From Carex sylvatica (Eukaryota; Streptophyta; Magnoliopsida; Poales; Cyperaceae), in NCBI GenBank assembly GCA_964058845.1, contig CAXKVR010000002.1, positions 248,001 to 312,000 of the forward strand: a stretch of 64,000 nucleotides of DNA, read 5' to 3'. Every line of letters begins with the position of its first letter. Positions within the stretch are counted from its first letter, which is position 1. A program made the position numbers and the translations under genes. Positions 1-9,977 of the stretch are shown piece after piece. The notes beneath the pieces were generated by a model that saw only the letters and a list, made by a program, of their open reading frames with translations, had not been told where the DNA came from and did not search any database.

Positions 1-813
1 TTTGGAGAATTTCATGTATACTCTTAAAAGCCCTCAAAACTAAGTATTATTTTAAATAATGACAAAATAAGTACTTTGCAAAGTACCTGTTTTTGGTTCA
101 TTATTTTTGGAGAATTATTTTTATTTCATGTATACTCTTAAAGACCCCTAGTAAATGTTTTTATTTTTTAATTTGAAATTACGAAGCCGTAATGTCAAAA
201 TACAACATGATCAAATATAACGCGATAAGTTTGCAATATGACAAGACATTATGTACAAAAATATAATCTAAGTCGACTAGCTTACTAATAAGACCCATTT
301 ATATCTCTATTAGTTAATGATATCGAACACACATAATATTTAGCAGTATTTTTAAATGCAACCTCATGAATTGTATATATAACCACATAATATCGTGCAG
401 TTATATATATGTAGTTGTGCAAATACATAATACTACATGCTCACAAATTATGCTAACACATATATAACATTTCATTAAAATTGTTCATGGATTGAATATT
501 GCCACGACTCATGCCTTCAGGTTAGAGGCGGAGTCAAATTTTCAGACTCTATGGTCAAATATATATAAAGATCAATCATATAAAAAAAAATTGCGACAAA
601 TAAAAATCAACTTTACAGTACCATACTATTTTACTCTAAATTATATATAAAATCATACATATATATAAAAAATTAAAAAATAGAGGTCAATTGACCCCTA
701 TTCTTCTTTCCTCCCTCCTCCACTGTAGACATTATCTCGTTGAATTATCATTATTGTGAAAATTGACCGTAAGGATTGACAACTCATTTTAAATATATAT
801 ATGAGTAGAACTA
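1..813. other. AT-rich intergenic DNA, no gene seen
   Basis: Low-complexity AT-rich sequence with many short TA runs. Both strands are full of stops, and no recognisable exon, RNA gene or complete transposon was found. A phrase of about 20 bp near 1-20 recurs near 125-145, which suggests a small local duplication. Confidence 0.6.
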
Positions 814-1203
814 GGGTGTTCTTAAGCTCACCAAGTCATTTGGTGAACTCAAGTCTAAAACCCATCAAATCGGCTTCAAACGATGAATTTGAATCATTGA
901 AATCCGCCTACCTTACGAGTGATGCATCTACATGTGAACATTTTAAACATTCAAATTAATTTAGTATAAAGTCAAGCGGTCAAAATTAGAAGCTTAATAA
1001 ATTAATTTTGATACATTTATTTTTTGAACGGTTTTTTACCGCTTGACTTTATACTAAATTAATTTAAATGTTTAAAATTTTCACATGTAGATACATCACT
1101 CGTAAGGTAGGCGGGTTTCAACAGTTTGAATTCGTCATTTGAAACCGATTTGATGAATTTTAGTCTTGAATTCACCAAGAAGGTTAGTGAACTTAAGAAT
1201 CCA
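814..1203. mobile_element. Foldback MITE with long inverted arms
   Basis: About 390 bp that is almost entirely an inverted repeat. The left arm (about 814-985) reappears in reverse complement as the right arm (about 1035-1203). The core TTAGTATAAAGTCAAGCGGT at about 961-980 pairs with ACCGCTTGACTTTATACTAA at about 1037-1056. The outer ends read GGGTGTTCTTAAG and CTTAAGAATCCAC. It has no coding capacity, so it is a non-autonomous DNA element. Degraded relatives occur at about 6205-6390 and 18080-18215. Superfamily not assigned. Confidence 0.8.
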
Positions 1204-2095
1204 CATATGCAATCACATATTATAAATTACGGTATGCATGACTTTTCATATACATGAGCAAGTCTCATTTTAAAACATGAATATTTATTATACTATCTTT
1301 TTTTCGAGAAATGACAAATTTAGTAGTGCAAAATTTCTTTGCGATTTAACACCTACATATTGCGATTTAACACCTACATGAATATTTATTATACTATATT
1401 GCAAAATTTCTTTGCAATATAATTTATAATTTATTAAAAGATGCTGACGAAAACCAAAGTATTCTAACTTCAAACACTTAAATTAATACCTCTAACTTGG
1501 GTTATAAATGCAGCTCCTTTTTCACACACAACATCAAACTTACCATCCAATCTGCTGTGCGGTGACAATGCGCACCACCAAAAGTAACAAATACAAAAAG
1601 GACACGTACTAGGATTATCGTATAATCTTCTCTCCAGGAATAACGGATTCCAAACGGGTTGCGTAGGCGTACGCTCCCCCTCCCGAGATATCAGCGTCTG
1701 CTAATTATTCTCCATTGTAGAGTTAACTTGATACCTCCATTTAATTCTTTAATTGGTGAACAGTTTCTTAAATAGTTGTATTTATAACTACTCTCCACGT
1801 GGGACAGAATGAATGCCAATTTCCGATTCAATAATTATCAATATTAAAATTGTTCCTCAAATAATGGTATTTATTTTAAATATATACAACTTTTTTTTCC
1901 GGAATTTTTATTATTTTTCTAGTTTATGCATAGATGAGATTTCTTTTAAGTATTTGGCTCTTGTCTCAATTTCTCTTGATACTAATTGAGTATTTTCATT
2001 CTTATTGGCTCTTGGCTCCTTTTGATTTGTTTACTGGCACATATACTATGGTGCAAGCTTAGTTTTTGGGTGGCTCTTTGACACTTACCTTGTGA
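1204..2095. other. Intergenic, no gene seen
   Basis: AT-rich sequence. It holds a short direct duplication at about 1341-1378 (GCGATTTAACACCTACAT twice). A phrase close to GTATCCTC-type MITE ends is not convincing here. No exon was recognised. Confidence 0.5.
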
Positions 2096-2290
2096 ATTCA
2101 GATTCTTTTCGGTACCGTAATAGAGAATCTTTTACATTAGTAGATCTGGACCATTATTTTTTACTTGGCACGGATCTCAAAGCCAAATAATGCTGCCCCT
2201 ATGTTAGCTCGAATCTTAAAGTGGCTGGGAGTTAATCTCAAACCGTAAAGTGAGGAGAATCTTTTACAATTACTGGATAGAACATTATGC
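2096..2290. mobile_element. Degraded MITE, relative of the copy at 25966
   Basis: Internal phrases such as GAGAATCTTTTACA, CTGGACC, ACTTGGCAC and CTCAAAGCC occur in the same order as in the MITE at 25966-26161. No clean terminal inverted repeat or target duplication was found, so it is probably an old copy. Confidence 0.5.
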
Positions 2291-3612
2291 TTTGATTTTA
2301 TAATAATAATTTATAATAGATTTTGGATTTAAGTAAATAAATTTTCTAATGATAATTACTGCATCCTGCAGTATTTTCAACCGAACCAAAATCATTTTAA
2401 AATCTATTTAGAATATAGAGGGTGTCCGATTTAAGATTCATGCCAGATTAAAATGAACGACTCAGAATTCATTCTACACGTTCATGTTTTGCACTAAGTT
2501 AAAAAAATTGTTGTCATTTACTCATTTCATTGCTTCGGAAACTATTTGTCATAAAAATATATTATTTTCAGTAAGATATAACTTCTCATTGTAATATTAT
2601 GTAGTTTAATTTTATATTTCTATTCCAAGGAATGGAGAAAAAAATAATGAATGGGTTTTTACTTTTTACAAAGCTCCATCATTTGAACCGCATGTTATGG
2701 GATTTGAAAATCAATCGTAAATGTTACAATCAGGCAGTTGAGATCTTTCTTAGCACTAGCAGTGAGATCAATTATATTAATAAAATAAGATATAGGGGGG
2801 TTCAACAGCTAGCGGATAGGGGTAAATATTTTAACAAAGGAGATTTAGCTTCATGCAGCGCAAAAACACGTGTAGCCCTGTTTTGATTCTATAGTCAGTG
2901 CTCTGGATGGAGTCAAACCTAATTTGTTAAAATCTTTATCCGGATAGGAGTGTACCATTCCAAGGAGTTCTACAATAAAATAAGACGCTTAAGGGCTTTT
3001 CCTCAAAAAAAAAAACAATAAAATAAGAAGGTTATAGCGACTTTATCGTTGGAGATGTCAGATCAAGATCAGACGGATGTCATTGAAACTACCTTTATCG
3101 GAGTGATTTTGAAATGGATTTGGTTGAACCAATGGGGTGAGAGGTCCCTTAAACGAGGGGTTTGTGGTGCAAAGCTAAAGCATCAGGCCGGGATCATTTG
3201 TGGGGCCCACCCTACCAGACCCCCTCCTTCTTTTCTCATTATTTTTTGTTTAAGGTTTCATTTTTGCCGGTCAAGCTCTCTCTCAAAAAAAAAAAAGGTT
3301 TCATTTTTTATAATGCATAAACTACCGGTGCTGTCAAAAATCTGTAGGTCGTGATTCGATTGACTTCAATTTGATTTGAAAAAAATCGCAATTAATTCGA
3401 TCGATTGAAGTTCGTTATGAAACAAGTTAAACCAGTTTGATTCGAATCTTATTCAAACTCAAACTCAAACTGGAGTAAGTTTGACTTGGTTCGATTCGTT
3501 TGCAACCCTAGTTATTAGTAATTAATATGAGTTTATTCTACAAAAAATTATCGAGTCTGATAAACAGGATAACAACACTTTTTAATTAATGGATATCTCG
3601 CAATCCATACAA
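2291..3612. other. Intergenic, no gene seen
   Basis: Contains two A-runs (about 3008-3018 and 3286-3297), and a stretch of related ATTCGATTGA/AAACTCAAACTC phrases at about 3350-3520 typical of decayed MITEs. Open frames here are short and show no family signature. Confidence 0.45.
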
Positions 3613-3620
3613 TTTTTAAG

Positions 3621-3827
3621 AAGTGTTGTAAATAACGGTATGTGCTTATCGGATGAATATAATACCGCTAAGCGATTAATTAGAAATAATCGATAATAAT
3701 CGATTATAATCAGAAATAATTGACCGATTAATTGACAAAATATATGATGGTTTGATTGCCGCCAATGACTAATCAGACAATTAATCGTTCGATTAATCGG
3801 TCTAAATGGACGTTTTTGACAACACTG
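3621..3827. mobile_element. hAT-like MITE with 8-bp target duplication
   Basis: The left end AAGTGTTGTAAAT is nearly the inverse of the right end GACAACACTG. The element is flanked by an exact 8-bp direct repeat TTTTTAAG (3613-3620 and 3828-3835). An 8-bp duplication with CAGTGTTG-like ends fits the hAT superfamily. The interior carries repeated ATTAATCG/CGATTAAT phrases. A sister copy lies at 5875-6069, with partial copies near 4480 and 29844. Confidence 0.82.
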
Positions 3828-3835
3828 TTTTTAAG

Positions 3836-5254
3836 TACTTATAATGGAAAAGAGAAGATCTATTGCAAGTTTTATTGGCATTATCACATCATCTTTTACT
3901 TTTTTTTTATTTACGGTTAATAACTTTAAATATATATTAACAATTTTATTGATAATAAAAATTACTTACAACACATCAAATAACACTTGTTTCTATTTTA
4001 GATTTTATTATTTTCCTCAATTCCTCTAAACTATTGTATTCTTCTATTCTATATATTTATACTTTCTATTCTTTCTATTCTATCTATTCTCATAATTTGA
4101 GGGCAGCTCAAAAAAAAGGAAAAAACAGCTTTTATTACATAAGATAGATATTTTGAAAAATTAGCAGAATTTGATGTATTGGATGATCCTGAGGTTTTAC
4201 GTTGAAGTGTGCGTCAGCTTGAGTTAAAACAAATTTTCAAAAATTAGGAACTGATCTATTGACAACAAAGAGTTAAAATTAAGTGTCTCTTATAAGGTAA
4301 TGCAAACACAAATTTTTTTCATTTACGAGTTTCTATTAGGTAATGCTAAAACTAACTTTTGTCCAAGGGACCCACGTTGTTACTTTCAATCTTATCATTT
4401 TCTTACCATTTTCACCCGCCAAGGCCAATTAAATATTTGCTGCCCTCAAATTATTGTAAAAAATAACTATTTAGGTTGATTAATTAGCAAATTAGTTGTT
4501 GACAGTGATCAAATCATTTTAGATTTTTTTACTAATCGATTCATTATTTCTGGTTATGGTCGATTACTTTTCATTATTTATAATTAATTATTTGACGGTA
4601 TTATGTTTGTTAGACGAGCGTATACTGTTATTTACACTGGTTCATTCATAATAAAATTTCCCCTCTAAGTGCTCATGTTGAACTCTTATGAATCTTGCCT
4701 GAAAACCGTAAAAACCAAAATTTCATAGCCTCCTGATTTTCTCTTGTCAGAATACTAACCCGCTCCTCTTAAAATAAAAGTAGCAAAGATCATTTTGCAT
4801 GCGATCAGATGGTTAGTAAATTTTTTGTTGAATAAAGAGTGAAAATTAAGTCACTGAACTACTTAAAACATACAAAGATTTTTTTTTTTTTTAGGTTTTG
4901 AATCTGTGACTTTCTATATAGAGATATTATCTTCGTTATTAGTCAAAAATTAATTTTCAAAATAGTTAAAGTGATAAAAAAAATAGAATCGAACTGTACA
5001 ATAGATGGAGCGTAAATTTCTTGTGAACGAATGCATATGGTATAATTGTCAACGCATGCCTTCACGTTTTGAATTTGAACAAATTAAATTACGAGTCACA
5101 ATCATCCATCCGAAACATAAGCAAAAATTTATGTTTGCAAAACTGCAAAGCAGAGAATTTGTTTTTTTTTTCTACGTACCGTTCTCATTACTTAATAAAA
5201 AGAAATTGTTACCGATTTGCTAACTAAATATATAACGAATTATCATAAAAAAGA
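3836..5254. other. Intergenic with a degraded hAT-like MITE relic
   Basis: About 4480-4655 holds a decayed, inverted relative of the hAT-like MITE (phrases GATTAATTAGCAAATTAG, ACTAATCGATTCATTATTTC and a final TTTACACTGG). The rest is AT-rich with T- and A-runs and no exon signature. Confidence 0.5.
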
Positions 5255-5635
5255 AGTTAGACTTTTTACTAGAATTTTTTTAGAAATCATAATTGTTAAA
5301 TGTAATTTAAAGAACTTACTTGATTGATTTTTTTTTACAAAAATTATAAGAACCGAATAAGCTATTCTGTACTCTCATTTACTTTCAAAAAATATCAAAT
5401 AGACTATTCGGTACATCATAATTTCATAATTATTTTTATTAATATTTCTATCAAGTAAAAGAATAAAATTAAATAGTACCGAATAGACTATTTAGTACCG
5501 TTTAAATGTAAATAAGAGATTGATACAAAATAACCTATTCACTACTTAAAATTTTTGTAAAGAAAAAAAATCAATCAAGTTAGTTTTCTAAATTATATTT
5601 TTTTAATTATAATTCATAAAAGAATTTTTTTTTAC
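5255..5635. mobile_element. Foldback MITE
   Basis: A large imperfect palindrome. CTTGATTGATTTTTTTTTAC near 5320 pairs with a GTAAAG...AATCAATCAAG segment near 5558-5580. The central arms both carry versions of ACCGAATAGACTATT. There is no coding sequence. Its outer arm resembles that of the element at 6440-6790 (TTTTACAAAAATCATAAGAAC-type phrase), so the two probably share a family. Confidence 0.7.
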
Positions 5636-5874
5636 CATGTGTGTGCCTTACGTCACAATCAGGTAATTTTTTTTCTTAAAAAAAAAAACGAGAGACCCAC
5701 CACTATTTTTCTTTCCTTCTTCATCATTGTTTCTTTAAAAATAAAAAATATTTTCATATGCACAGTGCCTGCGAGAAAGCTTAAGACGCTATAGCAGCGA
5801 CATTACAACTTATTTAATAGTATGCTAGTAGAAAAAACTATTTCAAAACCGAATTATATAGTGTTTGGTTGGCG

Positions 5875-6069
5875 CAGTGTTGTAAAAAGCATATGTTTAG
5901 ATCGATAAATTGGCCGATTAGTCGTTGGCGGTGATTAAATTTTTATAAATTTTTCTGACTAATCGGCCAATTATTTCTAATTATAGCTGATTATTCTCGA
6001 TTATTTTTAATTAATCGCTTTGTGATATTCTATTCGTCCGACAACTGCATATCATTATTTACAACACTG
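5875..6069. mobile_element. hAT-like MITE
   Basis: Ends CAGTGTTGTAAA and TTTACAACACTG are exact inverse complements. The flanking octamers GGTTGGCG and GATTGACA differ only by three G-to-A changes, consistent with an aged 8-bp target duplication. The interior shares ATTAGTCGTTGGCGGTGA with the relic at 29844. Confidence 0.78.
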
Positions 6070-6204
6070 GATTGACATACTATCAGTAATACAACGATAT
6101 ATCATGTATCGTCTCAAATATTTATTAAATAATTTTAAAGGACGAATTCAGAATATTAAAATCAATCTCTTCACAAATAATGTATTTAATGTAATATTTA
6201 TAAA

Positions 6205-6390
6205 TTTCTGAATTAATTAATTTAGTGTAAAGTCAAGCATGAAAAATAATAAAAAATAAATACATTAAACTAATTTAAAAATATTTTTTAAACCGTTTGA
6301 CTTTATACTAAATGAATTTGAAAATTTATAAATTTTTCACGTGTGAATTAGATTGGATTTATCAGTTTGAATTTATTATTTAAAGACTAT
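6205..6390. mobile_element. Partial relative of the foldback MITE at 814
   Basis: Shares TTTAGTGTAAAGTCAAGC on the left and TTTGACTTTATACTAAATGA on the right, in inverted arrangement like the 814-1203 element. The outer arms are degraded and no target duplication is visible. Confidence 0.6.
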
Positions 6391-6439
6391 CTAATAAAAT
6401 AGCGTAAAATGTCATGTACTATCGAAAAATACAGAAAAA

Positions 6440-6790
6440 AATTCCTCATGATTGGAAATTTTTTAGAAACCATAAAAAAATTTACCAAACCAAGTTGATT
6501 GCTTTGGGTTTTACAAAAATCATAAGAACTGAGATGTCATTTCGGTCTGAGAGTTTTTTTTTTCTCAAATTGTCATTTCGGTTCGAGGTATTCACAAGTT
6601 TACACCAACATGTACATCAATTTTTTTTCTAAATCTGTGATAATGGCTCGGGCCAAAATGACAATTTGATATGAAAAAAAAACACTTCGGACCAAAATAA
6701 CATCTCGGTTCTTATGATTTTTGTAAAAATGAAAACAATCGAGTTAGCTTACCAAATTATTTTTTCTTATTTATGATTTCAAAAAAATTC
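6440..6790. mobile_element. Foldback MITE
   Basis: The left phrase TTTTACAAAAATCATAAGAA (about 6510) mirrors TTCTTATGATTTTTGTAAAA (about 6708). ATGTCATTTCGGTC mirrors GACCAAAATAACAT. The arms are about 120 bp around a 70-bp spacer. No coding capacity. Confidence 0.72.
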
Positions 6791-7200
6791 AAATAATTTG
6801 CAATTATAAAATACGAAAGAATAAAGTCCTTAGAGACTTCAAAGCGATACATATACTGGTTGCTGGACAAAAAAATAAAAAGAAAAAAATGGAGAGTAAA
6901 ATCGGAAAAGAAATTTAGCCTAGTGCTTCACGTGGGAGTTGAAGTAATAGCACAAACTCGGAACTTTGAAGGACTGAATAAAAAAAAATCTCAACGAAAT
7001 TTGTAGAAGTTGTAGGGTTAGTGAAATAAAAGTGAGCTGAAGTAGCTGGCTTGCTCTACACGCCAAGGTTGTCGCTAGCAGTCTAGCACTGTTGAATCAA
7101 ATAAAGCATGATTCATGCGGAATGCACCGGTACCTTTAATATTCGTGCAAAAGCAGATGGAGCGGTCTAGATCTAAACTCAAAATTTATGTTACCTCAGA
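6791..7200. other. Intergenic with a MITE fragment shared with 44.0 kb
   Basis: Mostly AT-rich and featureless. About 7118-7200 carries GGAATGCACCGGTACCTTTA followed by a TCTAGATCTAAACTCA phrase. The same two phrases occur in reverse complement at about 44040-44105, so both are fragments of one dispersed repeat. The end TTACCTCAGATG resembles the TTACCTCA ends of MITEs at 27.8, 36.0 and 40.9 kb. Confidence 0.6.
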
Positions 7201-7219
7201 TGCAATCAATTCGTCTTTC

Positions 7220-7800
7220 ATAAAACCCTAGACTAAAAACTCAGGTGGAACGCTGATCGCTCTCTCGCTCAGCTCCTTCGTTTCAAATCTGTTTGATATC
7301 TTAGGAAATCCACCAATCGAAGATTCTTTCCATTTTCGTTCGATCACAACGGCTAATTGTAGCCCCGCTCCTCCCATACTTCTATTTGGTGGCATTTAGT
7401 TCTTCTCAATCGGAGAAGCAGCGAGGTAGAGAGAGAGATCGGGAGAGCGTGCCTCTGTCTTACGCCTCTCCTCTCGCACCAAGCCTCCGCCTCTCATACA
7501 CCGAACTCTCTTGCGCTAGCCAACCGGCGCTGAGTAAAAATGCCAGCCTTTCCTCTCTGCGTTCGATCGAACCAACCATGCGCCAGACCAAATATTCGCT
7601 CCAAATTAATTGCGCCAGAGCCAAACCCCAAACCCCAAACCCTCCCTCCTCTTTGCCTCTCGACCAAAACCCTATCCCCCCACCTCTCCGCCTTCCCGCC
7701 TCTGGACCCAAACCCTATCTCTCTGCCTCTCTGCCTCTCTGCCTCTCCTCTCTCTGTCGCGTCGCGTCGCGTCGTCTCCCGGTACACTTATCACTAAATC
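7220..7800. promoter_or_regulatory. GC-rich leader-like block upstream of the exon fragments
   Basis: This is the only clearly GC-rich, CpG-containing stretch in the first 20 kb. It contains AAACCCTAG (about 7224, a telo-box-like element common in plant promoters), long CT-rich tracts (about 7255-7270 and 7700-7760), repeated CTCTCTGC octamers and a GTCGC pentamer run (about 7757-7775). That composition resembles a plant promoter plus 5' untranslated leader. Overlapping open frames on both strands are low-complexity by-products. It probably entered with the exon fragments that follow; its source gene is not identified. Confidence 0.45.
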
Positions 7801-7854
7801 AAGAGACTTAAGTAAGGTGTGTAATATTCATTTTTAAATTTATCAAGAGACTTA

Positions 7855-8290
7855 AGTAGTGCATACAATAGATTTAACTCTATGCAATTGACATGAAAAT
7901 TAACTTTAGGCATTATATTAATTGTACATGCTAGGTAGGGGTGCTTGCTTTAAAACAAATTTCATTTACAAAGGATTGCAAATCTATAATATATACATTG
8001 TTAATTGTAAATTTGCCTGTTTAGGTGACTGTGATGGACACATTAAGCAGATTAAGTCATGACGCTGATTCTGAAGTCTCAATGGTACCTTCATTACTTT
8101 CACAGATAACCAGCTACTATTTTCTTCACATATTCTTATGCTAAATTGAACTGCTCTGTTTAAAATACAGGCTGCTATCATTGCATTGGGTTTGCTAGGT
8201 GCTGGTACTAAAGTAGTGCATACAATAGATTTAACTCTATGCAATTGACATGAAAATTAACTTCAGGCATTATATTAATTGTACATGCCT
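7855..8290. repeat. Dispersed pair of ~78-bp direct repeats around the RPN1 fragment
   Basis: The segment beginning GTAGTGCATACAATAGATTT occurs at about 7855-7932 and again at about 8213-8290, with almost no differences. The second copy starts exactly where the RPN1-like reading stops (after ...GAGTK), so the exon was cut and fused to this sequence. This is a footprint of rearrangement in the fragment cluster. Confidence 0.8.
8025..8213 (+). pseudogene. 26S proteasome subunit RPN1 exon fragments
   Basis: Two short exons with a proper intron. The first (8025-8084, after TTAG) reads VTVMDTLSRLSHDADSEVSM and ends at a GT donor. The second (about 8171-8213, after TACAG) reads AAIIALGLLGAGTK. This matches the PC-repeat region of plant RPN1 (PSMD2), the non-ATPase base subunit of the 26S proteasome that docks ubiquitin receptors. 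Only about 34 of roughly 890 residues are present; the following NNARIAGML-type residues are replaced by unrelated repeat DNA. It is a captured fragment, not a functional gene. Confidence 0.85.
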
Positions 8291-8690
8291 TTACATATCA
8301 GATTGTACCAGTAACTATTTTCATTATGCATCAAATTCCTATACAATAATTTTTTCATATCTTTTTAAGTTCAATTATTCAGAGTATTTTCATTAGAACT
8401 AGAAAAACATAATTACAGTAACTACTCCACATGGCCCTTGATGATGTGTCAATCACCAGCCTGAGTTTTGGAACAGTTGTGCAGTATTTTTTGTTGGTAC
8501 CTGACGGGTACCATCTGTAACCATCGATTTGGTAACCAATGTTTTCCTTGGAATGATGTTTTCCTTCAAAACCAGGGACTAAATTGTTTTGAGAAATTAG
8601 AGGGGCTTCTTGATTAAAAGTCACACACAATTGAACTTATCATTATGTGTGTATAATTTAAGCTAAATGAATACAAGAGACACATAGAAG
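8291..8690. other. Unassigned spacer between the RPN1 and ACA fragments
   Basis: Contains an acceptor-like ATTACAG at about 8412-8418 followed by a stretch (8420-8525) of more balanced composition that could be another decayed exon. Neither strand gave a family I recognise; a minus-strand reading includes TVPKLRLVIDTSS, which I could not place. Best described as possible extra captured sequence. Confidence 0.3.
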
Positions 8691-8692
8691 TC

Positions 8693-9134
8693 ATGGCCAA
8701 ATCTAGTCTTAGATGTGTTGCTTTTGCGTATTGACCACTCAATGCGGAAGCTGTACCAAAGGATGAAAATAGGGACAATTGGGTATTGTCAGAGGAAGAA
8801 TTCATTCTCCTTGGAATAGTGGGAATCAAGGTATTCTTGCAACTTCTAATGCTCATTTCTTTGTAATTTTATATATCCTTGACCTTTTGATTAATTTCCT
8901 TTTTCCTATTTTATGTTTTTTTAAAGGATCCGTGCCGTCCAGGGGTCAAGGATGCTGTGGAACTTTGTAGCAGTTCTGGTGTCAAGCCATTATTTAATGC
9001 CTAAATTCACTCTAATGATAAATATGAAAGGGATTAGTTTTTAAATTTTTTTTTTTTTTTTTTTTTTCTGTGAAGCATTTAGGTACGTATGGTGACACGA
9101 GATAATATACAAACAGCTAAGGCACATCCCTCAG
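8693..9134 (+). pseudogene. Autoinhibited Ca2+-ATPase (ACA8/9/10-type) exon fragments
   Basis: Three exon pieces of a P-type IIB Ca2+ pump. Piece 1 (8693-8830) starts MAKSSLRCVAFAY, has an in-frame TGA, then ends ...EEFILLGIVGIK at a GT donor. Piece 2 (8927-8986) reads DPCRPGVKDAVELCSSSGVK. Piece 3 (9083-9134) reads VRMVTRDNIQTAKA. In the family this is the nucleotide-binding-domain end and hinge, where the last block is normally VRMVTGDN; here G is R. The donor after piece 2 is lost (AAG followed by CC). These pumps export Ca2+ at the plasma membrane or tonoplast; this copy has fewer than 100 of about 1,000 residues and a stop. Confidence 0.88.
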
Positions 9135-9700
9135 GTATATCATCTTGTCCCTTGTTCTTTAGTTGGGTTTAGTTTCTTGGATGTTCTTTTATTTGGTTTT
9201 TTTTTGCTAGGGCTACGATTAGACTGATATCCTTTTAGGGCCCTTTGTTACATAAAAGCTGGGTCTGTAATTTTGTTACCTACTGGGTCTCTGATTCAAC
9301 AAATAATAGTACAATGTTTACCTTGGTTAGGAGTTGTTGAGATTGCGTGTTGTACCCCACAATTCAGGTCTGTGTATGTTGTATGTGAATTTTTTTTTAT
9401 ATACCTTGTCCATTCTTGTTCTGGCATATATAAAACAGACTATTTTCTGTCAATTTGTTTCTTTTTTTACTTAGTCTTGGAATTATTACATGCTTATTAT
9501 AAGATTTTTTGAGATTTATTTGTGGTTGTGCCCCACAATTTATGTCCGTGTATGATGTATGCGAATTTTTTTTTTTTAATATACCTTGTTATTCTTGTTC
9601 TGGTATAAAACAGATACATTTTTTTGTCAATTTGCTTTTTTTTTATTACTTACTTTTGGAATTGTGACATGCTTATTCTTTCTCAATTGTGCGGTCAACT
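9135..9700. other. Intron-like T-rich spacer with an internal duplication
   Basis: T-rich sequence resembling plant introns. The phrase around CCCCACAATTCAGGTCTGTG (about 9355-9375) recurs as CCCCACAATTTATGTCCGTG (about 9531-9550), each followed by a T-run and a CTTGTYCATTCTTGTTCTGG-like phrase. This is a direct duplication of about 175 bp. No exon was recognised. Confidence 0.55.
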
Positions 9701-9704
9701 GAGA

Positions 9705-9917
9705 GAACATTGGAGAAGTGTTAACGTGCTATTAATTGCACTTAACAACACTGTTTACCTGGGGGATGCTGCAAATGGGTCTACCTCTGAATTGGTGACA
9801 ATTGATGATGGCACTGGCCCTGTTACTAGTGTCGGCTGGGCTCCAGATGGGCAACACATAGCTATTGGTCTCAACTAATCTGATGTACAGCTGTGGGATT
9901 CTACCTACAATAAGATG
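9705..9917 (+). pseudogene. CDC20 WD40-repeat exon fragment
   Basis: The reading [20 protein letters not shown], then [20 protein letters not shown], then [30 protein letters not shown] matches the first WD40 blade of plant CDC20, the APC/C co-activator that selects mitotic substrates for ubiquitination. The usual VYLWDA has W changed to G, and a TAA interrupts GLN/SDVQLWDS. The piece ends ...AAGATG at a GTTAGT donor-like site. About 70 of roughly 450 residues are present. The 280-bp satellite array starts about 60 bp downstream. Confidence 0.9.
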
Positions 9918-9977
9918 GTTAGTATGATTAATTTTATTACACTTAAACCATTATTTCATGGCAATAATACGAAACCA

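Noticed and set aside
7386..7837. Several overlapping open frames on both strands as proline- or arginine-rich proteins
   Set aside because: They are by-products of CT-rich and GTCGC repeats. The same bases are open in several frames and no family motif appears.
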